This document shows positions 21,335-34,498 of a DNA stretch of 64,000 nucleotides, piece after piece. Below the pieces are notes generated by a model, which ran no database searches, was not told the origin of the DNA, and was given only the letters and a program-made list of their open reading frames with translations. Source of the stretch: Astropecten irregularis (lineage: Eukaryota > Echinodermata > Asteroidea > Paxillosida > Astropectinidae); contig OZ020253.1 in NCBI GenBank assembly GCA_963971285.1, positions 18,922,528-18,986,527 on the forward strand, in the 5' to 3' direction. Numbering within the stretch: the stretch's first letter is position 1; each line of letters starts with the position of its first letter. The position numbers and the translations under genes are program-made.

Positions 21335-24300
21335 AGCTGTTCCGACATTTCCGATGTCGGAACAGGTATTGTTTTTGCTCATGTTTTCTCGCTCATTAGC
21401 TTTGTGCACAAAGTTTGTTTATTCGTAATCTTTTATAATCTTTTTCTGGTGAGCTTATATGAGGTATCTTATGAAAGCTTATAAGCTGAAGTTAATCCCA
21501 AGACTGAGTTTGTTAAAATTCTTAATTAATTAGTCGCGTGACAGTCATTTGAATATTTAATTAGTAATTTTTGTTAGCAGCGTATCTCGAGAACGGCAGG
21601 TGGTACGGAATTAATTCTTTTTGCAAAAGCTTAGTAACACCCTGTAGATGTGCATGCTGCCATAAAATTTGTGACGTTACGTCATCATGACGTCACAACC
21701 GGAAGTTGAATTTTGACGCGAAATAACTCAAAAACTAATGGATTTGGGCATTTAAAACCAACAGTCTAAAAAATAGAGACATGCTAGGGCTTTCAGAAAA
21801 TATAAGTGATGACGTCATACGGGTTACACAGCGCCCTCTACGGTTGATTAAAGATATACAGTGATTACGTAATCCGAAAAAAACCAACGGATTTCCGTGA
21901 AATTTGGTAAGTGTCAAGCACTGGAACACCTCCTTATGTTTGTGAAGTTTGAATGTGATGACGTCATTCAACCGGAAGTTATGTGCTTTTAAAGGAAAAA
22001 TGACGTCATTGTTAAAATACTATTTACTCGGTAACGGCATATGCTAAGAAAATAACTCTTTTTTCCAAAAGCTTGTTTACATCCTTTAGTTGTGCATGCT
22101 GCAATGAAAATAGCCGCGAAGTCATCATGACGTCATAAAACTGGCTGTTTTAAAGCCCGGGATCGAGGGCCCATAATGTATATGTGCATGGCCATTATGG
22201 TATGTGTGTGTACATTGCATGTGGTACTCTTTACAGTGAATCCCCAAGACCCCGAATTAGCTGGGACTGGTTTATCTTAACACGCCGGCTTCAAAGATCC
22301 AAAAATGAACAATGCAGAGTATAGCACAATATTCCTATGATACTTAATGAATGTTTTTGTGAAAAAAATCAGAAATATATGTCGTGTAATTAAGGTTATA
22401 ACACAAAAACACTATAAGGGCAAATTAGGTCGTATACGTATTTCCAGCCTCAGCAATTGTTAGGATGTCGCACACCAATATGGTTTTATAGATGTACTGG
22501 TAGCTGTGACTTTGTTGCAGCTGCCGCATGAGAATTCCAGGAAGGCGATACATCACGTACGATGGTTTTAGCCATACACTGGCAAAACTTTAACAATAAC
22601 TGAATTAGGAAAATCCGTCTGTTGAAACCATAATTAGGCTTTTCAGAATGATTCACAAAATGGTTTTTGAGGTGACGAAATGTTTGCGACTTGACAAAAT
22701 GTTTTCGGGTTGACGTAATGTTTGCGAGTTGAGGCAATGTTTTAGAGTTGACGCAATGTTTGCGAGTTGAGGCAATGTTTTCGAGTTGACGTAATGTTTG
22801 CGAGTTTGCGCAATGTTTTAGAGTTGACGTAATGTTTGCGAGTTGAGGCAATGTTTTCGAGTTGACAAAATGTTTGCTACTTGACAAAATGTTTTCGGGT
22901 TGACGCAATGTTTGTGAGTTTACGGAATGTTTTCGAGTTGACGTTATGTTTGCGAGTTGGCGCAATGTTTTAGAGTTGACGCAATGTTTGCGAGTTGAGG
23001 CAATGTTTTCGAGTTGGCGCAATGTTTGCGAGTTTGCGCAATGTTTTCGAGTTGACGTAATGTTTGCGATTTTCCGCAATGTGTTAGAGTTGACGTAATG
23101 TTTGCGAGTTGAGGCAATGTTTTCGAGTTGACGAAATGTTTGCTACTTGACAAAATGTTTTCGGGTTGACGCAATGTATGAGTTTACGGAATGTTTTCGA
23201 GTTGACGTAATGTTTGCGGGTTGGCGCAATGTTTTAGAGTTGACGCAATGTTTGCGAGTTGAGGCAATGTTTTCGAGTTGGCGCAATGTTTGCGAGTTGG
23301 CGCAATGTTTTAGGGTTGAAGCAATGTATGCGAGTTGAGGCAATGTTTTCGAGTTGGCGCAATGTTTGCGAGTTGACACAATGTTTTTGAGTTGGCGCAA
23401 TTAATGTTTGCGAGTTGACGTAATGTTTGCGATTTGAGGCAATGTTTTAGAGTTGATGTAATGTTTGCGAGTTGAGGCAATGTTTAAGAGTTGACGCAAT
23501 GTTTAAGAGTTGACACAATAGTAAAGGCAAGCATGGGCACCAAAAAGTGCCCAAAATGCTATGTAAGAGGTAGGCCAGCAAGTACATGACCAGGCACTGT
23601 TGCCACGGTAACAATTTAGGTACGTGTGTAGTATACAAGGGCATATACATGTAGTAGGATATTGAAAGTACTGTAAAGTCTCCATTATTTTGCGTGTAAA
23701 GTCTCCATTATTTTGCGTGTGGAGGTTGTGTTATCAGGCTTAGTTTCATTACCCCATCAGTTTCATATACTTGTAAATTTTGAGAGCGACAAGTGCTACG
23801 AACTTGATTCTTTTATCTGTTATATCATGTACACCTGTACATGTAGTTGTGTACGTGTATGCTGCCACGAAAATGACTGTGACATCATTACGATAAGTCA
23901 TTGTCATCGAAATTTGGGTTTCCTATTTAAAGATACGTGATTGAAAGATTTTTTTTCTACGGTTAATACTAAAATGTCCGTGAATTACTTGAATAAAAAT
24001 CATTTGTCAGAGAATGTGACATTGAGACTGAAGTCACTGATAGAATTGCTACGAGGAACATTAAAAACTAAAATACACCATACAGCCCTTATACCTCAAA
24101 ACAAAAGAATAATCTTCCGCTTTGTGTGACGTCTCGTGACCATGGCTTGCGATATGAAGGTAGATTTAGGTCGATCGGCAGCACACCAATAGCGCCACCA
24201 AGCATCTTAACGTTATGAAAAATGCTGATTTTTTTGTTTGCAGTATATCTCGAGAACGACAAATGCTATGGTAATGATTCTTTTTGCAAAAGTTCTGTTA

Positions 24301-25274
24301 GATCCTGAAGATGTACATGCGGCAGTGAAAATAAATGTGATGTCACCATGACGTCATAAAAAGCTGAATTTTATTCCGTATCGTTAAGAATGTCTGATTG
24401 TCAGGAAACTTGGTATGTGTGATGTCTGTGCTATAATAATACTCCAATAATGTTTAAGTAATGATTTATAATTTGGAATTAAACATTTTTTGGTAAATTT
24501 TTTAGAATTGTCGAGATATGCTGGTAAATTTTACATCATATAGTTGTGCATGCTGCCAAGAAATTTACCGTGACGTCATCATGACGTCATCAAAAATGCT
24601 GATTTAATTATTAGCAGCACATCTCGAGAACGGTAAGTGCTACGGTAATGATTCTTTTTGTAAAAGCTTCGTTTCATCATGTAGTTGTGCATGCTGCCCC
24701 GAAATTTACAGTGACGTCATCATGAAGTCATCAAAAAGTAATGTTTAATTCTTTAATATTTAAACACGTGGCAGCTCATTTAAATGTTAAATTAGTAAAT
24801 TTTGTTAGCAGCGTATCTCGAGAACGACAAAGGCTATGAATATGATTCTTTTTGCAAAAGCTTAGTTACATCATGTTGTTGTGCATGTTGCCAAGAAATT
24901 TACCGTGACGTCATCATGACGTCATAAAAAAGGTAATGTTTGGGTAGCAGTATATCTCGAGAACGGTAAGTGATACGGTAATGGTTCTTTTTTATAAAAG
25001 CTTTGAAAGACCCTGTAGATGTGCATGCTGTTGTGAAATTAACTGTGACGTCATTATGACGTCATCAATAGGCATAATTAATGTTTGCAGGATATCTTGA
25101 GAATGACAAAAGCTATGGTAATGATTCTTTTCGCAAAAGCTTTGTTATAGCCTTTATATATGCATGCTGCTTTGGAAATGACCGTGACGTCATCATGACG
25201 TCATCGGAGCTAATAAAGCTGATCAAATAAGTCGGAACAGCTCCGTGTTCGTCCACGAACACTTAAATGTCTAG
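21335..25274 (+). mobile_element. 3.94-kb element with captured minisatellite (subfamily c), copy 1
   Basis: The head continues GGTATTGTTTTTGCTCATG rather than the usual form. The body adds unrelated DNA, CCGGAAGTT motifs and a 19-bp minisatellite (22655-23515) before returning to standard monomers and a normal tail. Open frames such as those at 22486-23079 and 23941-24129 are repeat shadows or short unsupported frames. A copy of the same length, 3940 bp, lies at 36626-40565 with different flanks. Confidence 0.85.
22655..23515 (+). repeat. 19-bp minisatellite inside the first 3.94-kb element
   Basis: About 45 units of the form N-CGAGTTGACGCAATGTTT, with units ending GTTTGCGAG and GTTTTCGAG or GTTTTAGAG often alternating. 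It yields open frames on both strands rich in TLRQLENIAS-like repeats, which I treat as shadows. Confidence 0.9.
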
Positions 25275-26276
25275 TTATTATTATACTTTATCACCCAAAG
25301 TTTGTTTATTCCTGATCTCTTACTTAGCTTCTTCTGATCAGCTTAGATGAGGTATCATATGAAAGCTTATAAGCTGAAGTTAATCCTAAGACTGAGTTTT
25401 TTTAAATTCTTAATTAATTAGGCACGTGACAGCTCATTTGCATATTTAATTAGTCAATTTTGTTAGCAGCGTATCTCGAGAACTACAAATGCTATGAAAA
25501 TAATTCTTTTTCCAAAAGCTTTGTTACATCATGTAGTTGTGCATGCTGCCAAGAAATTTACAGTGACGTCATCATGACGTCATCAAAAATGCTGATTTCT
25601 ATTATTAGCAGCATATCTGGAGAACGGTTAGTGCTACGGTAATGATTCTTTTTGTAAAAGCTTTATTACATCATGTAGTTGTGCATGCTGCCCTGAAATT
25701 TACAGTGACGTCATCATGAAGTCATCAAAAAAGGTAATTTTTAATTCTTTAATAATTAAGCACGTGACAGCTCATTTAAATTTTTAATTAGTCAATTTTG
25801 TTAGCAGCGTATCTCGAGAACGACAAAGGCTATGAATATGATTCTTTTTGGAAAGGCTTAGTTACATCATGAAGTTGTGCATGCTGCCCCGAAATTTACA
25901 GTGACGTCATCATGACGTCATCAAATAAGGTAATTTTTGGGTAATAGCATTATATCTCGAGAACGGTAAGTGCTACAGTATTGGTTCTTTTTGTTAAAGC
26001 TTTGTTAGACCCTGTAGATTTGCATGCTGTTGTGAAATTGACTGTGACGTCATTATGACGTCATCAAAAGGCATAATTTATGTTTGCAGCATATCTTGAG
26101 AATGGCAAAAGCTATGGTAATGATTCTTTTTACAAAAGCTTTGTTAGAAACTTTAGATGCACGCTGCTTTGTAAATGACCGTGACGTCATCATGACGTCA
26201 TCGGAGCTTATAAAGTTGATCAAATAAGTCGGAACAGCTCCGTGTTCGTCCACGAACACTTAAATGTCTAGTTATT

Positions 26277-26325
26277 AGCTGTTCCGACATTTCGGATGTC
26301 GGAACAGGTTTAGTTTTTGCTTAGA

Positions 26326-26361
<36 letters not shown>

Positions 26362-27138
26362 TTTATCACCCTCTAAGCTTGTTAACAGCTTATCTCTTCT
26401 TAGCTTCTTCTGATCAGCTTAGATGAGGTATCATATGAAAGCTTATAAGCTAAGGATCATACTGGCACTGAGTTGTAAAAATTCCTCATTAATTAGGCAC
26501 GTGACAGCTCATTTGCATATTTAATTAGTCAATTTTGTTAGCAGCATATCTTGAGAACGACAAAGGCTATGAATATGATTCTTTTTGCAAAGGCTTAGTA
26601 GCATAATGTAGTTGTGCATGCTGCAAAGAAATTGACCGTGACGTCATCATGACGTCATCAAAAATGCTGATTTTATTATTAGCAGCATATCTCGAGAACG
26701 GTAAGTGCTACGGTAATGATTCTTTTTGTAAAAGCTTTGTTACATCATGTAGTTTTGCATGCTGCCCCTAAATTTACAGTGACGTCATCATGACGTCATC
26801 AAAAAAGGTAATTTTTGGTTTATAGCAGTATATCTCGAGAACGGTAAGTGTTACGGTATTGGTTCTTTTTGTACAAGCTTTGTTAGACCCTGTAGATTTG
26901 CATGCTGTTGTGAAATTAACTGTGACGTCATTATGACGTCATCAAAATGCATAATTTATGATTGCAGCATATCTTGAGAATGACAAAAGCTATGGTAATG
27001 ATTCTTTTCACAAAAGCTTTGTTAGAAACTGCAGATGCATGCTGCTTTGTAAATGACCATGACGTCATCGGAGCTTATTAAGCTGATCAAATAAGTCGGA
27101 ACAGCTCCGTGTTCGTCTACGAACACTTAAATGTCTAG
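26277..27138 (+). mobile_element. Uninterrupted element (subfamily a)
   Basis: A subfamily-a head (TTTCGGATG, TTTAGTTTTTGCTTAG) is followed directly by a subfamily-a body (CTTTATCACCCTCTAAGC). The tail hairpin carries TCTACGA in place of TCCACGA. This intact copy establishes which head belongs with which body. Confidence 0.85.
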
Positions 27139-27140
27139 TT

Positions 27141-27246
27141 AGCTGTTCCGACATTTCCGATGTCGGAACAGGTTTTGTTTTTCTTCTGATTTTTATTAGC
27201 TGTTCCGACATTTCGGATGTCGGAACAGGTTTAGTTTTTGCTTAGA

Positions 27247-27278
<32 letters not shown>

Positions 27279-29423
27279 CTTTATCACCCTCTAAGCTTGT
27301 TAACAGCTTATCTCTTCTTAGCTTCTTCTGATCAGCTTAGATGAGGTATCATATGAAAGCTTATAAGCTAAGGATCATACTGGCACTGAGTTGTAAAAAT
27401 TCTTCATTAATTAGGCACGTGACAGCTCATTTGCATATTTAATTAGTCAATTTTGTTAGCAGCGTATCTCGAGAACCCAAAATGCTATGAAAATAATTCT
27501 TTTTCCAAAAGCTTTGTTACGTCCTGTAGTTGTGCATGCTGCCACGAAAATGGCCGTGACGTCATCATGACGTCATAAAATTGGCTGTTTTTAAGCCCTA
27601 TGTCAGAGCATAGGCCTATTATGTGTGTGTAGTGTGTAGTGTGTACACGTACATGTACTGTATTACTGTATACAGTTAACCCCATTTGCTGCTGGGATTG
27701 TTTATCTCAAATGATCAGAGTCTGAGGAATGTGCTGTTATGTAAGAGGTAGGCCAGCAAGTGCATGATCATGCACTGTTGCCACGGTAACAAGGTGTGTT
27801 AGTATTCAAGCGCATGAAAGCACATGTAGTATGATGTTGAAAGTACTGTCAAGTTCATCGTCTAGAGGATGTGTTATGAGGCTCACTTTCTGACCCAAGT
27901 TTATATGCTTATTTCTTTTGATTATTTAGTCAGTTCATGGTTAGTTTGATATTATGGAAATGACCATGACGTCATCATGACGTCATCAAAAATGCTGATT
28001 TTATTATTAGCAGCATATCTCAAGAACGGTTAGTGCTACGGTAATGATTCTTTTTGTAAAAGCTTTGTTATATCATGTAGTTGTGCATGCTGCCCCGAAA
28101 TTTTCAGTGACGTCATCATGACGTCATTAAAAAAGGTAATTTTTGGTTTATAGAAGTAAATCTCGAGAACGGTAAGTGCTACAGTATTGGTTCTTTTTAT
28201 AAAAGCTTTGTTAGACCCTGTAGATTTGCGCGCTGTTGTGAAATTAACTGTGACGTCATTATGACGTCATCAAAAGGCATAATTTATGTTTGCAGCATAT
28301 CTTGAGAATGACAAAAGCTATGGTAATGATTCTTTTCACAAAAGCTTTTTTAGAAACTTTAGATGCACGCTGCTTTGTGAATGACCGTGACGTCATGATG
28401 ACGTCATCGGAGCTTATAAAGCTGATCAAATAAGTCGGAACAGCTCCGTGTTCGTCCACGAACACTTAAATGTCTAGTTATTATTATACTTTATCACCCC
28501 AAATTTTGTTTATTCCTAATCTTTTATAATGTTTGTCTGGTCAGCTTATATGAGGTATCATATGAAAGCTTATAATCTGAAGTTAATCCTAAGACTGAGT
28601 TTGATAAATTTATTAATTAATTAGGCACGTGACAGCTCATTTGCATATTTAATTAGTCAATTTTGTTCGCAGCATATCTTGAGAACGACAAAGGCTATGA
28701 ATATGATTCTTTTTTGCAAAGGCTTAGTAGCATCATGTAGTTGTGCATGCTACCAAGAAATTTACCGTGACGTCATCATGACGTCATCAAAAATGCTGAT
28801 TTTATTATTAGCAGCATATCTCGAGAACGGTAAGTGCTACGGTAATGATTCTTTTTGCAAAGGCTTAGTAGCAACATGTAGTTGTGCATGCTGCCAAAAA
28901 ATTTACCGTGACGTCATCATGACATCATTACAAATGCTGATTTTATTATTAGCAGCATATCTCGAGAACGGTAAGTGCTACGGTAATGATTCTTTTTGTA
29001 AAAGCTTTGTTACATCATTTAGTTGTGCATGCTGCTCCGAAATTTACAGTGACGTCATCATGACGTCATCAAAAAAGGTAATTTTTGGTTTATAGCAGTA
29101 TATCTCGAGAACGGTAAGTGCTAAGGTATTGGTTCTTTTTGTAAAAGCTTTGTTAGACCCTGTATATTTGCATGCTGTTGTGAAATTAACCGTGACGTCA
29201 TTATGACGTCATCAAAAGGCATAATTTATGTGCAAACAGAGAACATTGAGAATGACAAAAGCTCCATGGGAACGATTCTTTTCACAAAAGCTTTGCAAGA
29301 AACTTTAGATGAACGCTGCTTTGTAAATGACCGTGACGTCATCATGACGTCATCGAAGCTTATAAAGCTGATCAAATAAGTCGGAACAGCTCCGTGTTCG
29401 TCCACGAACACTTAAATGTCTAG
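27141..29423 (+). mobile_element. Interrupted element (subfamily d)
   Basis: The head at 27141 has CTTCTG. After the nested subfamily-a element (27198-28477) the body resumes at 28489 with ACTTTATCACCCCAAATTTT, the subfamily-d body predicted by the head. Confidence 0.85.
27198..28477 (+). mobile_element. Uninterrupted element (subfamily a) with extra internal segment
   Basis: A subfamily-a head and body, with about 380 bp of unrelated DNA near 27590-27960 between monomers. Part of this (GTAAGAGGTAGGCCAGCAAG and GTTGCCACGGTAACA) also occurs in the 3.94-kb elements near 23570-23610, but without the 19-bp minisatellite. Confidence 0.8.
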
Positions 29424-29425
29424 TT

Positions 29426-30297
29426 AGCTGTTCCGACATTTCCGATGTCGGAACAGGTATTGTTTTCGTACGGATTTTTCATTATTCCTTCGCTCTTTTT
29501 GCTCCCATAGCTTTGTGCACAAAGTTTGTTTATTGTTTATCTCTTCTAAGCTTCTTCTGATCAGCTGAAATGAGGTATCATATGAAAGCTTATAAGCTAA
29601 GGATCATTCCGGAACGGAGGTGTTAAAATTCTTAATTAATTAGGCACGTGACAGCTCATTTGCATATTTAATTAGTCAATTTTGTTAGCAGCGTATCTCG
29701 AGAACCACAAGGGCTACGAAAATGATTCTTTTTCCAAAAGCTTTGTTACATCCTGTAGTTGTGCATGCTGCCACGAAACTTACCGTGACGTCATCATGAC
29801 GTCATCAAAAATGCTGATTTTATTATTAGCAGCATATCTCGAGAACGATAAGTGCTACGGCAATGATTCTTTTTGTAAAAGCTTTGTTACATCATGTAGT
29901 TGTGCATGCTGCCCCGAAATTTACAGTGACGTCATCATGACGTCATCAAAAAAGGTAATTTTTGGTTTATAGCAGTATATCTCGAGAACGGTGAGTGCTA
30001 CGGTATTGGTTCTTTTTTTTTAAAGCTTTGTTAGACCCTGTAGATTTGCATGCATGAAATTAACTGTGACGTTATTATGACGTCATCAAAAGGCATAATT
30101 TATGTTTGCAGCATATCTTGAGAATGACAAAAGCTATGGTAATGATTCTTTTCACAAAAGCTTTGTTAGATCATGTATAGATGTGCATGCTGCTTTGCAA
30201 ATGACAGTGACGTCATCATGACGTCGCCAGAGCTTATAAAGCTGATCAAATAAGTCGGAACAGCTCCGTGTTCGTCCACGAACACTGAAATGTCTAG
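29426..30297 (+). mobile_element. Uninterrupted element (subfamily c-related head)
   Basis: The head continues GGTATTGTTTTCGTACGG and lacks the TTA run, with AGCTTTGTGCACAAAGTTTG following, as in the 3.94-kb elements. The body has ordinary monomers. The tail reads CACTGAAATGTCTAG, ending 30297. Confidence 0.85.
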
Positions 30298-30476
30298 TTA
30301 TTAGCTGTTCCGACATTTCTGATGTCGGAACAGGTTTTGTTTTTGTTCTGATTTTTATTATTATTAGCTGTTCCGACATTTCTGATGTCGGAACAGGTTT
30401 TGTTTTTGTTCTGATTTTTATTAGCTGTTCCGACATTTCTGATGTCGGAACAGGTTTTGTTTTTGTTCTGATTTTT

Positions 30477-32546
30477 AGCTGTTCCGACATTTCTGATGTC
30501 GGAACAGGTTTTGTTTTTGTTCTGATTTTTATTATTATTATTATTAGCTGTTCCGACATTTCTGATGTCGGAACAGGTTTTGTTTTTGTTCTGATTTTTA
30601 TTATTATTATTATTATTATTATACTTTATCACCCAAAGTTTGTTTATTCCTGATCTCTTCCTTAGCTTCTTCTGATCAGCTTAAATGAGGTATCATATGA
30701 AAGCTTATAAGCTGAAGTTAATCCTAAGACTGAGTTTGTTAAAATTCTTAATTAATTATGCACGTGACAGCTCATTTGCATATTTAATTAGTCAATTTTG
30801 TTAGCAGCGTATCTCGAGAACTACAAATGCTATGAAAATAATTCTTTTTGCAAAGGCTTAGTAGCATCATGTAGTTGTGCATGCTGCCAAGAAATTTACC
30901 GTGACGTCATCATGACGTCATCAAAAATGCTGATTTTATTATTAGCAGGATATTTCAAGAACGGTAAGTGCTACGGTTATGATTCTTTTTATAAAAGCTT
31001 TGTTATATCATGTAGTTGTGCATGCTGCCCCGAAATTTACAGTGACGTCATCATGACGTCATCAAAAAAGGTAATTTTTGGTTTATAGAAGTATATCTCG
31101 AGAACGGTAAGTGCTACGGTATTGGTTCTTTTTGTAAAAGCTTTGTTAGACCCTGTAGATTTGCACGCTGTTGTGAAATTAACTGTGACGTCATTATGAC
31201 GTCATCAAAAGGCATAATTTATGTTTGCAGCATATCTTGAGAATGACAACAGCTATGGTAATGATTCTTTTCACAAAAGCTTTTTTAGAAAGTTTAGATG
31301 CACGCTGCTTTGTGAATGACCGTGACGTCATCATGACGTCATCGGAGCTTATAAAGCTGATCAAATAAGTCGGAACAGCTCCGTGTTCGTCCACGAACAC
31401 TTAAATGTCTAGTTATTATTATACTTTATCACCCAAAGTTTGTTTATTCCTGATCTCTTACTTAGCTTCTTCTGATCAGCTTATTTGAGGTATCATATGA
31501 AAGCTTATAAGCTGAAGTTAATCCTAAGACTGAGTTTGTTAAAATTCTTAATTAATTATGCACGTGACAGCTCATTTGCATATTTAATTAGTACATTTTG
31601 TTAGCAGCGTATCTCAAGAACTACAAGTGCTATAAAAATAATTCTTTTTCCAAAAGCTTTGTTACATCATGTAGTTATGCATGCTGCCAAGAAATTAACA
31701 GTGACGTCATCATGACGTCATCAAAAATGCTGATTTTTATTAGAAGCAGCATATCTCGAGAACGGTAAGTGATAAGGCATTGATTCTTTTTGTAAAAGCT
31801 TTGTTACATCATGTAGTTGTGCATGCTGTCCCAAAATTTACAGTGACGTCATCATGAAGTCATCAAAAAAGGTAATTTTTAATTCTTTAATAATTAAGCA
31901 CGTGACAGCTCATTCAAATTTTTAATTAGTCAATTTTGTTAGCAGCATATCTCGAGAACGACAAAGGCTATGAATATGATTCTTTTTGCAAAGGCTTAGT
32001 AGCATAATGTAGTTGTGCATGCTGCCAAGAAATTTACCGTGACGTCATCATGACGTCATCAAAAATGATGATTTTTTGTTTATAGCATCATATCTCGAGA
32101 ACGGTAAGTGCTACGGTAATGATTCTTTTTGTAAAAGCTTTGTTACATCATGTAGTTGTGCATGCTGCCCCTAAATTTACAGTGACGTCATCATGACGTC
32201 ATCAAAAAAGGTAATTTTTGGTTTATAGCAGTATATCTCGAGAACGGTAAGTGCTACGGTATTGGTTCTTTTTGTAAAAGCTTTGTTAGACCCTGTAGAT
32301 TTGCATGCTGTTGTGAAATTAACTGTGACGTCATTATGACGTCATCAAAAGGCATAATTTATGATTTCAACATATCTTGAGAATGACAAAAGCTATGGTA
32401 ATGATTTTTTTCACAAAAGCTTTGTTAGAAACTGCAGATGCATGCTGCTTTGTATATAAAATGACCATGACGTCATCGGAGCTTATAAATCTGATCAAAT
32501 AAGTCGGAACAGCTCCGTGTTCGTCCACGAACACTTAAATGTCTAG
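30477..32546 (+). mobile_element. Interrupted element
   Basis: The head entered the T-run of the 30423 head. After the nested copy 30546-31412 the body resumes at 31413 and carries the CTTATTTGAGG and GCATTGATTC markers also seen in 15376-17449, 33412-34484 and 58346-59417. Confidence 0.7.
30546..31412 (+). mobile_element. Uninterrupted element, innermost at nesting depth seven
   Basis: Fifth of five consecutive heads. Complete body and tail ending 31412. It has a monomer variant GGATATTTCAAGAACGG shared with 62967-63833. Confidence 0.85.
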
Positions 32547-33411
32547 TTATTATTATACTTTATCACCCAAAGTTTGTTTATTCCTAATCTTCTATAATCT
32601 TGTTCTGGTCAGCTTATATGAGGTATCATATGAAAGCTTATCAGCTGAAGTTTATTATAAGACTGAGTTTGTTAAAATTCTTAATTAATTAGGCACGTGA
32701 CAGCTCATTTGCATATTTAATTAGTCAATTTTGTTAGCAGCATATCTTGAGAACGACAAAAGCTATGAATATGATTCTTTTTGCAAAGGCTTAGTAGCAT
32801 CATGTAGTTGTGCATGCTACCAAGAAATTTACCGTGACGTCATCATGACGTCATCAAAAATGCTGATTTTATTATTAGCAGCATATCTCGAGAACGGTAA
32901 GTGCTACGGTAATGATTCTTTTTGTAAAAGCTTTGTTACATCATGTAGTTGTGCATGCTGCCCCGAAATTTACAGTGACGTCATCATGACGTCATCAAAA
33001 AAGGTAATTTTTGGTTTATAGTAGTATATCTCGAGAACGGTAAGTGCTACGGTATTGGTTCTTTTTTTTAAAAGCTTTGTTAGAACCTGTAGATTTGCAT
33101 GCTGTTGTGAAATTAACTGTGACGTCAATATGACGTCATCAAAAGGCATAATTTAAGTTTGCAGCATATCTTGAGAATGAAAAAAGCTATAGTAATGATT
33201 CTTTTCACAAAAGCTTTGTTAGAAACTTAAGATGCACGCTGCTTTGTAAATGACCGTGACGTCATCATGACGTCATCGGAGCTTATAAAGCTGATCAAAT
33301 AAGTCGGAACAGCTCTGTGTTCGTCCACGAACACTTAAATGTCTAGTTAGCTGTTCCGACATTTCTGATGTCGGAACAGGTTTTGTTTTTGTTCTGATTT
33401 TTATTATTATT

Positions 33412-33460
33412 AGCTGTTCCGACATTTCTGATGTCGGAACAGGTTTTGTTTTTGTTCTGA

Positions 33461-33501
<41 letters not shown>

Positions 33502-34484
33502 CTTTATCACCCAAAGTTTGTTTATTCCTGATCTCTTACTTAGCTTCTTCTGATCAGCTTATTTGAGGTATCATATGAAAGCTTATAAGCTGAAGTTAAT
33601 CCTAAGACTGAGTTTGTTAAAATTCTTAATTAATTATGCACGTGACAGCTCATTTGCATATTTAATTAGTACATTTTGTTAGCAGCGTATCTCAAGAACT
33701 ACAAGTGATATAAAAATAATTCTTTTTCCAAAAGCTTTGTTACATCATGTAGTTATGCATGCTGCCAAGAAATTAACAGTGACGTCATCATGACGTCATC
33801 AAAAATGCTGATTTTTATTAGAAGCAGCATATCTCGAGAACGGTAAGTGCTAAGGCATTGATTCTTTTTTGTAAAAGCTTTGTTACATCATGTAGTTGTG
33901 CATGCTGTCCCAAAATTTACAGTGACGTCATCATGAAGTCATCAAAAAAGGTAATTTTTAATTCTTTAATAATTAAGCACGTGACAGCTCATTCAAATTT
34001 TTAATTAGTCAATTTTGTTAGCAGCATATCTCGAGAACGACAAAGGCTATGAATATGATTCTTTTTGCAAAGGCTTAGTAGCATAATGTAGTTGTGCATG
34101 CTGCCAAGAAATTTACCGTGACGTCATCATGACGTCATCAAAAATGATGATTTTTTGTTTATAGCATCATATCTCGAGAACGGTAAGTTCTACGGTAATG
34201 ATTCTTTTTGTAAAAGCTTTGTTACATCATGTAGTTGTGCATGCTGCCCCTAAATTTACAGTGACGTCATCATGACGTCATCAAAAAAGGTAATTTTTGG
34301 TTTATAGCAGTATATCTCGAGAACGGTAAGTGCTACGGTATTGGTTCTTTTTGTAAAAGCTTTGTTAGAAACTGCAGATGCATGCTGCTTTGCATAAAAT
34401 GACCATGACGTCATCGGAGCTTATAAGGCTGATCAAATAAGTCGGAACAGCTCCGTGTTCGTCCACGAACACTTAAATGTCTAG
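33412..34484 (+). mobile_element. Uninterrupted element
   Basis: A complete copy with long TTA run, the CTTATTTGAGG marker and the shortened 3' region ending CATAAAATGACCATGACGTC. CTAG ends at 34484. Confidence 0.85.
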
Positions 34485-34498
34485 TTATTATTATTATT

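Larger units (their letters stand above)
17452..26271 (+). mobile_element. Interrupted element (subfamily e)
   Basis: The head at 17452 has TTTCCGATG with GTTCTG. It is interrupted by the 17515-21329 and 21335-25274 elements. The body resumes at 25275 and has the markers CATATCTGGAGAACGG and TTTGGAAAGGCTTAG. The same head form and body markers occur together in the uninterrupted copy 34499-35556, which supports the pairing. Confidence 0.75.
30423..33346 (+). mobile_element. Interrupted element (subfamily g)
   Basis: Head at 30423; the body resumes at 32547 with the markers CTAATCTTCTATAATCTTG and CTTATCAGCTGAAG. The tail reads AGCTCTGTGTTCG rather than AGCTCCGTG. The same body and tail variant recur at 62161-62961. 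Confidence 0.7.

Noticed and set aside
22486-23079. 197-codon minus-strand frame with TLRQLENIAS-type repeats (also at 37777-38370)
   Set aside because: Shadow of the 19-bp minisatellite; no domain, and the non-repeat end has no supporting gene context.
23941-24129. 62-codon ATG frame in the 3.94-kb elements (also 39232-39420)
   Set aside because: Present in both copies only because the copies are alike; no recognisable features, and length is within chance expectation.
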